Shown here piece after piece: positions 43,932 through 51,660 of a stretch of 64,000 nucleotides of DNA (positions are counted from its first letter, which is position 1; each line of letters begins with the position of its first letter). This stretch comes from Rhizobium sp. WSM4643 (GTDB taxonomy: Bacteria > Pseudomonadota > Alphaproteobacteria > Rhizobiales > Rhizobiaceae): NCBI RefSeq assembly GCF_025152745.1, contig NZ_CP104040.1, positions 3,286,001 to 3,350,000 of the forward strand, in the 5' to 3' direction. Made by a program: the position numbers and the translations under genes. The notes under the pieces are model-generated. The model was given only the letters and a program-made list of their open reading frames with translations, did not search any database and was not told the origin of the DNA.

Positions 43932-44273
43932 TCAATGCGAAACCGCTTTAGAAAATAGATTGACGACTAAAACGCCAGATATGATCAACCCGAGCCCGAC
44001 AATTGCTGGCAAATCGAGACGCTGCTTGAAGAAGACCAGACCCACCGAGGAAATCAGCACGATTCCCAAAGCGCTCCAAATCGCATAGGCGATACCGACG
44101 GGGATGCTCTTCAGGGTCAACGATAGGCAATAGAAGGCAGCCGCATAACAGGCGAGGACGATTGCCGTCGGCCCGATGCGGGTGAACTGCTGCGACAGTT
44201 GCAGCGCGGTCGTGCCGATGACTTCGAGCACGATGGCTGCAAACAGCAGCCCGTAAACGGCGGCCTGGCTCAT
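43932..44273 (-). CDS. Small multidrug resistance (SMR/EmrE-type) efflux protein
   Basis: 113 residues, four membrane helices, family length. The essential membrane Glu is in the first helix (LLFAAIVLEVIGTTALQLS) and YAIWSALGIVLI is the conserved third-helix motif; the C-terminal GVLVVNLFSKAV helix mediates dimerisation. It exports lipophilic cations in exchange for protons. The gene starts 18 bases after the TetR gene ends, so it is in one operon with its likely repressor. Confidence 0.92.
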   Translation of the reverse strand: MSQAAVYGLLFAAIVLEVIGTTALQLSQQFTRIGPTAIVLACYAAAFYCLSLTLKSIPVGIAYAIWSALGIVLISSVGLVFFKQRLDLPAIVGLGLIISGVLVVNLFSKAVSH

Positions 44274-44291
44274 GGCGAATTCCTTTTCGAA

Positions 44292-44855
44292 TTACTTGCC
44301 GGTCAGTTCGACAAGGCGATCGATGAGATCCCGCCTCAGAACGCCGCTGATATCATGGCTTTCCAATGTATCTGCGAACCAAAGTCCGTCGGCGGCGAAA
44401 CGCACGACTTGTGCGTCGAGGGAGGAGTCGGTGCCGATATATTCCTCCGCCCGCGCCTGCACCCATTGGCGCCACCGAAGACGCAGCCGGGGTTCGGCAA
44501 GAAGCGCGATCGTCACCTGCGTCCAACTCCGGGAATCGTCGGGACGATCCTTGAGACCGGATACCGCCCTGAGATAGGCGCGGGTGAAGCGGCCCTGCGG
44601 CAGCGGATCGCCGCGCATCAATTCCTCTATATCGGCGTCAAACTTTTCGAGCAGGCTTTCAAACAGGGCATCGAGCAGCGCGTTCTTCGTCGGGAAGTGA
44701 TGCAGCAGCCCGCCCTTGCTGACGCTGGACGCGGCGGAAACCGCATCGAGCGTGACGGCGGCCATGCCTTCGCTGGCAGCAAGGCGCGCGGCGACATCCA
44801 GCAACTGCTGGCGCACGAGGGCGGGCTGCTTCTTGCGATGATGAGCGTTCGACAT
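44292..44855 (-). CDS. TetR-family repressor of the SMR efflux gene
   Basis: 187 residues: helix-turn-helix in VRQQLLDVAARLAASEGMAAVTLDAVSAASSVSKGGLLHHFPTKNALLDAL, then a TetR C-terminal domain (BetI/TetR_C_6-like). The start is put at 44855; the frame open to 44891 would run through the promoter and operator. The -10 box overlaps 44865-44870, so the transcript is nearly leaderless. It probably represses itself and the efflux gene, released by a drug ligand. Confidence 0.88.
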   Translation of the reverse strand: MSNAHHRKKQPALVRQQLLDVAARLAASEGMAAVTLDAVSAASSVSKGGLLHHFPTKNALLDALFESLLEKFDADIEELMRGDPLPQGRFTRAYLRAVSGLKDRPDDSRSWTQVTIALLAEPRLRLRWRQWVQARAEEYIGTDSSLDAQVVRFAADGLWFADTLESHDISGVLRRDLIDRLVELTGK

Positions 44856-44864
44856 GCAAATTAA

Positions 44865-44891
44865 AAGATACCGTCCGGACGGTTTTGTCAA
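44865..44891 (-). promoter_or_regulatory. Promoter and operator of the tetR-SMR operon
   Basis: On the minus strand TTGACA (44886-44891) and TATCTT (44865-44870) flank the perfect 14-base palindrome ACCGTCCGGACGGT (44870-44883). An operator filling the spacer is the classic arrangement for TetR-type autorepression. Confidence 0.8.
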
Positions 44892-45023
44892 ACAGAATCG
44901 ACGGCTACCCCTGCTGCTTCGGCATTATGTGCGAAATGCCGCGGCGCCTTGATGACAGTTGCGATCATTTTCCGCCCGGTGCATGAAGAGGCCGGGGTTG
45001 GTCCAGGCAGTGGGGATGGTTTC

Positions 45024-45413
45024 GTGACGGAGAAGGTCACCACCTTATATCAGGCGATCGGCGGCGATCCGGTCGTGCGGGCGCTGACGCACCGCTTCTA
45101 CGAGCTGATGGACACGCTGCCGGAGGCGAGCAACGTGCGCGCCGTGCATCCGCCGAGCCTTACGGGCAGTGAAGTGAAATTCTACGAATATATGAGCGGT
45201 TATCTCGGCGGCCCGCCGCTCTATACCGACAAGCGCGGCCATCCGCGTCTGCGCAGCCGCCATTTCGTCGCCGAGATCGGCCCTGTCGAGCGTGACGAAT
45301 GGCTGCTCTGCTTTCGCCGCGCCCTGGACGAGACGATATCGAGCCAGGCGTTGCGCGATCTTATCTGGGCGCCGGTGGAACGGCTCGCCTATCACATGCA
45401 GAACAAGGAATAG
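45024..45413 (+). CDS. glbO: Group II truncated haemoglobin
   Basis: 129 residues, 2-on-2 globin length. Features: TLYQAIGGDPVVRALTHRFYELMD (helices A/B), KFYEYMSGYLGGPPLYTDKRGHPRLRSRHFVAEIG with the GGPPLY turn and proximal His in LRSRHF, and the Trp near the end (DLIWAPVERLAYHM) diagnostic of group II. It probably binds O2 or NO. GTG 45024 is preferred to ATG 44952: GGGGA precedes it and it begins at the globin fold. The next gene starts 3 bases after the stop. Confidence 0.88.
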   Translation: MTEKVTTLYQAIGGDPVVRALTHRFYELMDTLPEASNVRAVHPPSLTGSEVKFYEYMSGYLGGPPLYTDKRGHPRLRSRHFVAEIGPVERDEWLLCFRRALDETISSQALRDLIWAPVERLAYHMQNKE

Positions 45414-45416
45414 CCG

Positions 45417-45788
45417 ATGCGCCTCAATGACCGTTTCGTGCCGCTGTTTTACTTGTTGTCGGGCCTGTTCGGCTTTGCCGGCGTGGCGCTTGCGGCAGCG
45501 GCTGCGCATGGCGGTGGCGATGCCCACCTGCTCGCCTCGGCCTCGGCAATGTGCCTGGCGCATGCGCCTGCCTTGCTGGCATTGGCGCTCGCCGCCGACA
45601 GAATCAATACCGCCTGGCTGGCCGGTTTGCTGATTGGCATCGGCACGCTGCTCTTTTCAGGCGAGCTCGTTTCGCTGCGTTTTGCCGGTTCCGGCCTATT
45701 CCCGATGGCCGCCCCGACCGGCGGTTTCGCCATGATGTTCGGCTGGCTGGCCGTTGCCGCCGGAGCGGTTTTTCGCGTCCGGGCCTAG
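45417..45788 (+). CDS. DUF423 inner-membrane protein
   Basis: 123 residues with four predicted membrane helices: FVPLFYLLSGLFGFAGVALAAAAAHG, MCLAHAPALLALALAA, LAGLLIGIGTLLFSGELVSL and PTGGFAMMFGWLAVAAGAVF. FSGELV and the final PxGGxxMxxGW are the DUF423 signatures. Function unknown. It lies 3 bases after the globin gene, so the two are co-transcribed. Confidence 0.88.
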   Translation: MRLNDRFVPLFYLLSGLFGFAGVALAAAAAHGGGDAHLLASASAMCLAHAPALLALALAADRINTAWLAGLLIGIGTLLFSGELVSLRFAGSGLFPMAAPTGGFAMMFGWLAVAAGAVFRVRA

Positions 45789-45907
45789 GATTGTCGGTTC
45801 GGCATAGCGCTCTGCCGATATTGCTCAGGGGCTTAATGAAGGTTCACAGAGTAGATATACCATCGTAGATACCATCCCGAGGAATGGCTGGGGCCCGCGG
45901 CTTGCTC

Positions 45908-46076
45908 CCTCTTCTCCCCTCGGGGAGAAGGTGGCCCGAAGGGTCGGATGCAAGGGGGCCGCACGGCACGCCATCCATTATTGCCCTTCGCTTACTCTCA
46001 GTGCATTCGCGGCTTAGCCGCTCACCCCCTCATCGCCTCGCTATCGCTCCGGCACTTCTCCCCGTTGGGGAGAAGA
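45908..46076. repeat. Family B repeat: CTTCTCCCC...GGGGAGAAG palindromes
   Basis: Two short hairpins, CTTCTCCCCTCGGGGAGAAG at 45911-45930 and CTTCTCCCCGTTGGGGAGAAG (as arms) at 46055-46075, bracket about 120 bases of GC-rich filler. A related element lies at 54570-54706. It resembles the intergenic mosaic elements common in Rhizobiales genomes. Confidence 0.75.
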
Positions 46077-46117
46077 GACCTGTGGCAGCGCCTCAGGCTC
46101 CTTTCTCCGCCGGAGTT

Positions 46118-46136
46118 GAGAGAGAGAGAGAGAGAG
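46118..46136. repeat. GA dinucleotide microsatellite, (GA)9G
   Basis: Nineteen bases of alternating G and A between the family B repeat and the haem monooxygenase gene end. Not inside a gene or near a start codon. Confidence 0.9.
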
Positions 46137-46187
46137 CAAAAAATCAAGATTTTAGCGAAGAGCCAAGTCGCTCTTAATCAACCGCAA

Positions 46188-46502
46188 TTATATCCCGTCG
46201 ACCACGTTGAAGCCTTCGAAAACAGGCGGTCCCTTGTAGATCGCCTTGTGATCGCCGGCATTGCGGTGCGCTGCGCGAAAACTCTCGGACTTCGTCCAGT
46301 TCTGAAAATCCGCTTCGCTTTTCCAGACCGTGTGCGAGGAATAGAGCGTATAGCCTTCCTCTTCGTTGACCTTACCGCGCAGCAGGCGGAATTCGACGAA
46401 ACCGGGCACCTCGGGCAGGCTGGAATCACGATTGCGCCAGACCGTCTCGAAATCGCCTTCGCTCCCGGTTGCAACCTTGAAGCGGTTCATTGCGATATAC
46501 AT
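46188..46502 (-). CDS. hmuQ: IsdG-family haem-degrading monooxygenase (HmuQ-like)
   Basis: 104 residues of a dimeric ferredoxin-like fold. The catalytic triad of IsdG/IsdI enzymes is in place: Asn6 (MYIAMNRF), Trp69 (FQNWTKSESF) and His79 (RAAHRN). Rhizobial HmuQ opens haem to release iron and a tetrapyrrole product. It lies downstream of a DUF2325 gene and an unknown gene on the same strand, with a repeat between, and opposite the hmu uptake genes, so it plausibly finishes haem use after import by HmuTUV. Confidence 0.85.
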   Translation of the reverse strand: MYIAMNRFKVATGSEGDFETVWRNRDSSLPEVPGFVEFRLLRGKVNEEEGYTLYSSHTVWKSEADFQNWTKSESFRAAHRNAGDHKAIYKGPPVFEGFNVVDGI

Positions 46503-46515
46503 GAAATCTCCTAAA

Positions 46516-46560
46516 GCATGTCGCGCAAAAGTGTGTAGCGGTTTTGCGACAAGGACATGC
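46516..46560. repeat. Dispersed palindromic repeat, family A (copy 3)
   Basis: Outer arms GCATGTC / GGACATGC around TCGCGCAAAAGTGTGTAGCG and GTTTTGCGA, followed by CGTAAAAACAAA, a tail shared with the copy at 48783. It lies between the haem monooxygenase and the upstream unknown gene. Confidence 0.75.
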
Positions 46561-46614
46561 GTAAAAACAAAGACCTAAAGCGCGATAAGCAAATCTGAAG
46601 GATTGCGACGCGCT

Positions 46615-46887
46615 TTAGACCTTCCTTTTGCCCGCGCTTGCCACACGCGAGGGAAAGGCGAGAACATTATCACCGCTTGCCGCGGCCGGGCCAAGCGGTC
46701 TTGTTGCCGCCTCTCCGGGCATGCGCGCTTCCCAGGTCGGGAACAGCGTCACATTCTGGTAGATCTGCTGGCGTTCGGCATGCTGCTGGAAAAGTTCGTA
46801 GAGTTCGGGCACGAGGCCCTCGCCTGTCTGCGCGGCAAGCTTGTGCAGGCCGATCATGGTGAAGCCGTCTGGGCGCTGGTCGTTCAT
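46615..46887 (-). CDS. Unknown 90-residue protein coupled to DUF2325 gene
   Basis: 90 residues, no signal or membrane segment. The first 55 form a likely helical unit (FTMIGLHKLAAQTGEGLVPELYELFQQHAERQQIYQNV) followed by LFPTWEARMP, with a flexible Ala/Pro-rich basic tail. No family recognised. Its ATG overlaps the DUF2325 stop (ATGA), so the two proteins are probably made together and may interact. The RirA-type box upstream of the pair hints at iron control. Confidence 0.75.
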   Translation of the reverse strand: MNDQRPDGFTMIGLHKLAAQTGEGLVPELYELFQQHAERQQIYQNVTLFPTWEARMPGEAATRPLGPAAASGDNVLAFPSRVASAGKRKV

Positions 46888-47291
46888 CGGGAATTATCTC
46901 GTTCGTTCATCGTATGCAACGCACGCTCCAGGCTGGACTTGCTGCCGTTTCGAAGTGGGATGAAGGCCTTGCCGAACTTCTTGCAGCCGGTCTTCACGCG
47001 CAGGCAGGCATCGTGGCTGATACAGTCGATCGGGCAGAACACGCAGTCGACCGAGGGAAGGACGGTATCGATGCGGGAAACCGCTTCACGCAGCCCGCCG
47101 TCGTGATGAATGAGCTCGGCACCGAAATTGCTGCAGATCTGGCGAAGATGCGCCACCTGGCAGTCGCGGCCGCCGACATAGAGGAAACTGCGGCCATCCA
47201 GTTTGGATCGCCCGGAGGACGCCTGACCGGCGTCTTCGCCCGCGCTGTCGCGAACCTCCCGGTTCGAACCCTTCTTGCCCTTGCGAGCCAT
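46884..47291 (-). CDS. DUF2325 domain protein
   Basis: 135 residues: a basic N-terminal tail, then a DUF2325 domain (SFLYVGGRDCQVAHLRQICSNFGAELIHHDGG ... DTVLPSVDCVFCPIDCISHDACLRVKTGCKKFGKAFIPLRN). The cysteine set (CQ, IC, DCVFCPIDC, AC, GC) is suited to a metal or redox centre; function of the family is unknown. First gene of an operon with the 90-residue protein and probably hmuQ, preceded by a TGA-N9-TCA box 92 bases upstream. Confidence 0.85.
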   Translation of the reverse strand: MARKGKKGSNREVRDSAGEDAGQASSGRSKLDGRSFLYVGGRDCQVAHLRQICSNFGAELIHHDGGLREAVSRIDTVLPSVDCVFCPIDCISHDACLRVKTGCKKFGKAFIPLRNGSKSSLERALHTMNERDNSR

Positions 47292-47382
47292 ATGCCACCC
47301 GTTCGCTCGTTGATCGTCACACGATTTCTTGCGTGTGCGAGCGGACCTTATTAAACTTGATTTTTAGAGTAAAGTATAAAGT

Positions 47383-47397
47383 TGATGATTTTTATCA
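47383..47397. promoter_or_regulatory. RirA-type iron-responsive operator (IRO box)
   Basis: TGATGATTTTTATCA fits TGA-N9-TCA, the IRO box of rhizobial RirA, in an AT-rich 109-base gap just upstream of the DUF2325 operon and just beyond the tonB stop. RirA represses iron-uptake genes when iron is plentiful. Confidence 0.65.
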
Positions 47398-47400
47398 TAT

Positions 47401-48720
47401 TTATTGGACCGTGATTGGCAAGGAGGTAAAGCTCCTTCCACCTCCACCGGGCGTAGCCCCAAACGGTGCTGCGCGGCGGACAGCATCGATGGCGAGTTGA
47501 TCGATTTCGGGAACACCAGATCCACTTACCACGCGAACCGACGTCAGGCCGCCACTGCCATTCACCGAAAAAGTGACGACCACAGTGCCCTCGACACCAC
47601 GAGGTGTTCTGATCGCACGGCGAATACGGCTGCGGACCTTGCCGTCGTAATTGGCTTTGGCCGCGGTTCCGACCCCATCATTGTTGCCAGCGGCACGCGA
47701 ATTGCGATCCGATTGAGCCGACGGATCACCCTCGGCCATACCCTGCTTCGCGTCCTGCTGCGCCTCCCCCCGCGAACCGGCGACCTTTTTCGGCGGGCGC
47801 TTCTTCTCGACCGGTTTCGGCTTTTCCTGCGTCACCACCTTTGGTTTCGGCATTGACGTCACGATCTCTTGCGGCACCTCCGGTTCTGGCTGAACCTCCA
47901 CTGTTTCAACCGGCTTTACCTTCCGAGGCATCTCTGCCGTGATAGGCTGCACTTCGGATGGTTGAACTTCCGGAGGAACCTCATCGGCTGGCTTCTGCTC
48001 TTCCGGGGTGACGGTCGACATCGGCTGCGCGACTGCCGTTTCAGCCGGCACCTCGGAAACCAGAATCTCTGGCTCCACTGCGGTCACGGGTTCCGGCGAT
48101 ACGCGCGTCACCTCCTGAGCCGGAGCCGGCCGAACCGGATCCTGCGTCTCTACAGGCGACACCTCGGACGGCTGCAAGGTTTCGGGTTGAGGTTCGGCCA
48201 TTTCCGTAGGCTGGATCGTGTCAGGCTGAACAGCTTCTGGAATAATTTCTTCCTGCACTGTCACTTCGGTCTCGCCGGCGGCAGCCTGATCAACGTCCGA
48301 ATTGCCATACATGAAGACGCTCACCGCATCGCCTGCTTCCTCGATCGCCTCCTCCTGCGCGTTGGGGAAGGCAATGATCAATACAGCGGCCAGCGTCGCG
48401 TGGAAAATCAGCGAACCAACGCAGGCAAGCGCCACCCGTCGCCGTACCGGCTTCTTCTCGTCCTCCTGCTTTTCCACCGCCGCATCCATCGGCGGCGCAG
48501 GAACGGAGGCTATCGGCTCGGCTTCCGGATGATCGGGAAAGGAGGGTATCTGCGCGAAACGCGCATAGTGGACCACGGCCTCGCCGGCCGGCTGCCGCTG
48601 CACGTTGCGCAGGTCGGAAAGCTCATGGCCGGGATGCATGTTATTGTCGTTCAGACCGCCGTCAGCGTCCGGCTCCCCGATGAGCACCTGTCTCGATCTG
48701 GTCTTCGCTGAAATTGCCAT
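47401..48720 (-). CDS. tonB: TonB energy-transduction protein
   Basis: 439 residues. A long N-terminal cytoplasmic part is followed by a single membrane helix (VALACVGSLIFHATLAAVLIIAF), which contains the conserved SxxxH, then a Pro/Glu/Val-rich periplasmic spacer (about 165-345) and a C-terminal TonB domain (YDGKVRSRIRRAIRTPRGVEGTVVVTFSVNGSGGLTSVRVVSGSGVPEIDQLAIDAVRRAAPF). It transmits proton-motive energy to outer-membrane haem and siderophore receptors; ExbB/ExbD and the receptor are not in this window. ATG 48720 has GAGG 7 bases upstream. Neighbouring hmu genes point to haem uptake. Confidence 0.92.
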   Translation of the reverse strand: MAISAKTRSRQVLIGEPDADGGLNDNNMHPGHELSDLRNVQRQPAGEAVVHYARFAQIPSFPDHPEAEPIASVPAPPMDAAVEKQEDEKKPVRRRVALACVGSLIFHATLAAVLIIAFPNAQEEAIEEAGDAVSVFMYGNSDVDQAAAGETEVTVQEEIIPEAVQPDTIQPTEMAEPQPETLQPSEVSPVETQDPVRPAPAQEVTRVSPEPVTAVEPEILVSEVPAETAVAQPMSTVTPEEQKPADEVPPEVQPSEVQPITAEMPRKVKPVETVEVQPEPEVPQEIVTSMPKPKVVTQEKPKPVEKKRPPKKVAGSRGEAQQDAKQGMAEGDPSAQSDRNSRAAGNNDGVGTAAKANYDGKVRSRIRRAIRTPRGVEGTVVVTFSVNGSGGLTSVRVVSGSGVPEIDQLAIDAVRRAAPFGATPGGGGRSFTSLPITVQ

Positions 48721-48782
48721 TTGTATGCCTCGGACAGCCTGAAACATGTCCGCCGGGGTTCATCCCCGGCGTATTCTCAAAG

Positions 48783-48824
48783 CAATTCCAGGAAAAGTGT
48801 GAAGCGGTTTTCCGTCCGGAATTG
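48783..48824. repeat. Dispersed palindromic repeat, family A (copy 4)
   Basis: Outer arms CAATTCC / GGAATTG around AGGAAAAGTGTGAAGCGGTT, followed by CGTAAAAACAAA as in copy 3. A second small hairpin (AGAGCGGTTCAGC / GCTGAACCGCTCT) follows at about 48843-48879, immediately after the stop of the next minus-strand gene, and could terminate it. Confidence 0.75.
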
Positions 48825-48878
48825 CGTAAAAACAAACGGATAGAGCGGTTCAGCGTTTCCGTGAAAAGCTGAACCGCT

Positions 48879-49301
48879 CTAGCCCTCGAAGGGAACGGAA
48901 ATCTGTGAATGGGTGACGAGACCCTTCATGCATTCACCCCCCGCCGGGCCATCGCAGACCGGCGTGTCGTTGATGATGATACGCGTGACCGTCTCGCACT
49001 TCACATTCGGCATATCGAACTGGCGCACGCGCTTCTTGCCCTGCGGCAGATCGCGGAAGTCGAGCACGGTGATGCGGTCGACGGCATTCTTGTCGTTGAA
49101 GAAGGCGAGCTCGAAGGAGATCTTGTTGATCGGCGCCTGAAGATTGTTCTCGGCGACGAAGGTCATCATGCAGCCCTTTTGCGACGGCGCCAAAGCGCTG
49201 AGTTCGACATCGAGCTTGGCGGTTGCCGCATCCTGCGCCTGACATACGCTTGAAACCGCCATCATCATGCCGGCCGCAACAGCCACAAACCTAACCGTCA
49301 T
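48879..49301 (-). CDS. Secreted protein of unknown function upstream of tonB
   Basis: 140 residues: signal peptide (MTVRFVAVAAGMMMAVSSVCQA), then a domain with four cysteines (KGCMMTF, NVKCETV, TPVCDGPAGGECMKG), likely disulphide-bonded in the periplasm. No named family recognised; the strand-rich pattern (NKISFELAFFNDKNAVDRITVLDFRDLPQGKKRVRQFDMP) resembles a beta-sandwich. GGAG 6 bases before ATG 49301 supports this start. It lies between tonB and the divergent hmuP, so a role in iron or haem handling is possible. Confidence 0.75.
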   Translation of the reverse strand: MTVRFVAVAAGMMMAVSSVCQAQDAATAKLDVELSALAPSQKGCMMTFVAENNLQAPINKISFELAFFNDKNAVDRITVLDFRDLPQGKKRVRQFDMPNVKCETVTRIIINDTPVCDGPAGGECMKGLVTHSQISVPFEG

Positions 49302-49363
49302 CATCTTCTCCGCCATTGTCGCGAACCGCCGCCAGGCGGCTTCATATCAGCAATCTCAAAAAC

Positions 49364-49392
49364 TTGACTTATTAGTCTCCTATTGCATCTTT
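49364..49392 (+). promoter_or_regulatory. Putative hmuP promoter
   Basis: TTGACT (49364-49369), 17 bases, ATCTTT (49387-49392). The predicted start near 49399 is just upstream of the IRO box, as expected for a repressible iron promoter. Confidence 0.5.
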
Positions 49393-49401
49393 AAAAAAGC
49401 A

Positions 49402-49416
49402 TGAGTAAGAAAGTCA
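49402..49416. promoter_or_regulatory. RirA-type iron-responsive operator upstream of hmuP
   Basis: TGAGTAAGAAAGTCA fits TGA-N9-TCA and lies at the expected transcription start of the hmu operon, 61 bases before the hmuP ATG. It may also serve the divergent secreted-protein gene. Confidence 0.65.
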
Positions 49417-49476
49417 AGATAATTGTCATCACGACCGGGGATCCCGATCACCGGCCTCACGGAATTGCCAACCGAA

Positions 49477-49659
49477 ATGATGGTTGAAAAGCCAGATAAC
49501 TTTAAGCATGTGCCGCTGCAGAGCGAACCTGCGGCGCAGCACCGGATCGTCGAAAGCGCGGATCTTTTCCGCGGCACCAACGAGATCATGATTCAACACG
49601 ACGGCCTGGTCTACCGCCTGAAGATCACCCGTCAAGGCAAGCTCATTCTCAATAAGTAG
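49477..49659 (+). CDS. hmuP: HmuP/HemP haem-uptake regulatory protein
   Basis: 60 residues ending FRGTNEIMIQHDGLVYRLKITRQGKLILNK, the HemP/HmuP signature (I-x-H-x-x-x-x-Y-x-L-R-x-T-x-x-x-K-L-I-L). In Bradyrhizobium HmuP is needed to activate haem-receptor transcription. Two adjacent ATGs (49477, 49480) are possible starts. First gene of the hmu operon; hmuS follows after 8 bases. Confidence 0.9.
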   Translation: MMVEKPDNFKHVPLQSEPAAQHRIVESADLFRGTNEIMIQHDGLVYRLKITRQGKLILNK

Positions 49660-49667
49660 GGTAGGAC

Positions 49668-50717
49668 ATGACCGAACAGACAAGGCCGGCGCCAGCCGAA
49701 ATCCGCGCGTTTCGCGCTGACAATCCGAAGATGCGCGAGCGCGATATCGCCGCCCAGCTGAAGATTTCCGAGGCAGCCCTCGTCGCCGCCGAAACCGGCA
49801 TCAGCGTGACCCGCATCGATGGCAGCGCGCTGAAGCTTCTCGAGCGCGTGGCCGGGCTCGGTGAAGTGATGGCGCTGTCGCGCAACGAAAGTGCCGTGCA
49901 CGAGAAGATCGGCGTCTTCGAAAACATCAAGAGCGGCGCGCAGGCCGCGATCGTTCTCGGCGAGAACATCGACCTGCGCATCTTCCCGAGCCGCTGGGAG
50001 CATGGTTTCGCCGTATCCAAGAAGGATGGCGATCAGGAGCGCCTCAGCCTGCAATATTTCGACAAGGCCGGCAACGCCGTGCACAAGGTGCACCTGCGCG
50101 CGAGCTCGAATGTCGAGGCCTATCACGCGATCGTCGCCGAGTTGAAGTTGCAAGATCAGTCGCAGGAATTTGTCGAGGCTGAAACCTCGAACGCCGCAGA
50201 TGAGACCGCCGACATCAGCCGTGACGAACTGCGCGACAACTGGAGCAAGCTCACCGATACGCATCAGTTCTTCGGCATGCTGAAGCGCCTGAAGATCGGC
50301 CGCCAGGCGGCCGTGCGCACTGTCGGCGACGACTATGCCTGGAAGCTCGACATCAGCGCCACGGCAGAGATGATGCATGCCTCTGTGAAATCTGGCCTGC
50401 CGATCATGTGCTTCGTCGCCAATGACGGCATCGTCCAGATCCATTCCGGCCCGATCTTCAACGTGCAGGCCATGGGTCCGCGGATCAATATCATGGACCC
50501 GAGCTTCCACCTGCATCTGCGCCAGGATCATATCGCCGAGACCTGGGCCGTGCGCAAGCCGACCACGGACGGCCACGTCACCTCGCTGGAGGCCTACAAC
50601 GCCGAAGGCGAGATGATCATCCAGTTCTTCGGCAAGCGGCAGGAAGGTTCCGACGAACGCGCCGCATGGCGCGAGATCATGGAAAACCTGCCGCGGGCAG
50701 CAAGCGTGGCAGCATAA
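49668..50717 (+). CDS. hmuS: HmuS haem-handling/degrading protein
   Basis: 349 residues with the HemS/ChuS duplicated fold. The N-terminal half begins AEIRAFRADNPKMRERDIAAQLKISEAALVAAETG, and a second equivalent unit follows from about residue 190 (LRDNWSKLTDTHQFFGMLKRLKIGRQAAVRTVGDDYAWKLD, then QIHSGPIFNVQAMGPRINIMDPSFHLHLRQDHIAETWAVRKPT). It accepts haem delivered by HmuTUV in the cytoplasm and in some species cleaves it. Start ATG 49668 has GTAGGG upstream. It is translated between hmuP and hmuT. Confidence 0.93.
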   Translation: MTEQTRPAPAEIRAFRADNPKMRERDIAAQLKISEAALVAAETGISVTRIDGSALKLLERVAGLGEVMALSRNESAVHEKIGVFENIKSGAQAAIVLGENIDLRIFPSRWEHGFAVSKKDGDQERLSLQYFDKAGNAVHKVHLRASSNVEAYHAIVAELKLQDQSQEFVEAETSNAADETADISRDELRDNWSKLTDTHQFFGMLKRLKIGRQAAVRTVGDDYAWKLDISATAEMMHASVKSGLPIMCFVANDGIVQIHSGPIFNVQAMGPRINIMDPSFHLHLRQDHIAETWAVRKPTTDGHVTSLEAYNAEGEMIIQFFGKRQEGSDERAAWREIMENLPRAASVAA

Positions 50718-50728
50718 GGATCGCAACG

Positions 50729-51658
50729 ATGACGATGCGTAACAATCTGCGCCGGATCCGTGCTTGGGAACTGGCCCTGACGGCGGCCGTAATGGCGCTG
50801 CCGCTGATCCCGATGGCGCCGACGGTCGAAGGCTTCGCCTTCATCCGCGCCGCCCATGCTGACGAAAAGAAGCTCGACACGTCGCGCCTGGTTTCGGTCG
50901 GCGGCGACATTACCGAGATCGTCTATGCGCTCGGAGAGGAAAGCCGGCTGATCGCCCGTGACACGACGAGCATGTATCCGGAGGCGGCGCTGAAGCTGCC
51001 CAACGTCGGCTACATGCGCGCGCTCTCGCCGGAAGGCATCCTCGCCATGAACCCGACGGCGATCATTGCCGTCGAAGGTTCAGGCCCGCAGGAGGCGCTG
51101 ACCGTGCTGAAGAATGCCAGCGTGCCCTTCGAGACCGTGCCGAGCGCCTTTACCCGCGACGGCATCATCGCCAAGATCGACCGTGTCGGCACGCTGCTTG
51201 GCGTGCCCGACAAGGCCAAGGCGCTAGAAGAAAAGGTCGCAGCCGATCTCGACGCGATGATCGCCGACGCCGAGAAACGCCCGAAGGCCGAGCGCAAGCG
51301 CGTTCTCTTCATCCTCAGCGCCCAGAACGGCCGGATCATGGCATCAGGCACCGGCACGGCCGCCGATGGCATCGTCAAGCTCGCCGGCGCCATCAACGCC
51401 GTTGGCGCATTCCCGGGTTACAAGCCGCTGACGGACGAGGCGCTTATCGAAGCCAAGCCCGACATCATCCTGATGATGAACCGCGGCGATGGCGCCGGCA
51501 CCAAGAGCGAAGACCTGCTGGCTCAGCCGGCGATCGCGCTGACGCCGGCAGGCGAGAAGAAAGCGATCATCCGAATGGATGGCGTCTACCTGCTCGGCTT
51601 CGGCCCGCGCACTGCAGCCGCCGCGCGTCAGCTCAACACGGCGATCTACGGAGGCTGA
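50729..51658 (+). CDS. hmuT: HmuT periplasmic haem-binding protein
   Basis: 309 residues: an unusually long signal region (to about AHADEKK, residue 45), then a class III periplasmic binding fold: LVSVGGDITEIVYALGEESRLIARDTTSMYPEAALKLPNVGYMRALSPEGILAMNPTAIIA. The Tyr in VGYMR is in the position of the haem ligand of ShuT. Start 50729 has AAGGA 8 bases upstream; the frame from 50666 lies inside hmuS. It ends 2 bases before hmuU. Confidence 0.92.
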   Translation: MTMRNNLRRIRAWELALTAAVMALPLIPMAPTVEGFAFIRAAHADEKKLDTSRLVSVGGDITEIVYALGEESRLIARDTTSMYPEAALKLPNVGYMRALSPEGILAMNPTAIIAVEGSGPQEALTVLKNASVPFETVPSAFTRDGIIAKIDRVGTLLGVPDKAKALEEKVAADLDAMIADAEKRPKAERKRVLFILSAQNGRIMASGTGTAADGIVKLAGAINAVGAFPGYKPLTDEALIEAKPDIILMMNRGDGAGTKSEDLLAQPAIALTPAGEKKAIIRMDGVYLLGFGPRTAAAARQLNTAIYGG

Positions 51659-51660
51659 TC

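Larger units (their letters stand above)
45789..46187. other. 399-base gene-free region with repeats
   Basis: Contains the family B palindromic repeat (45908-46076) and a GA microsatellite (46118-46136). No coding frame or promoter is supported. Confidence 0.6.
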
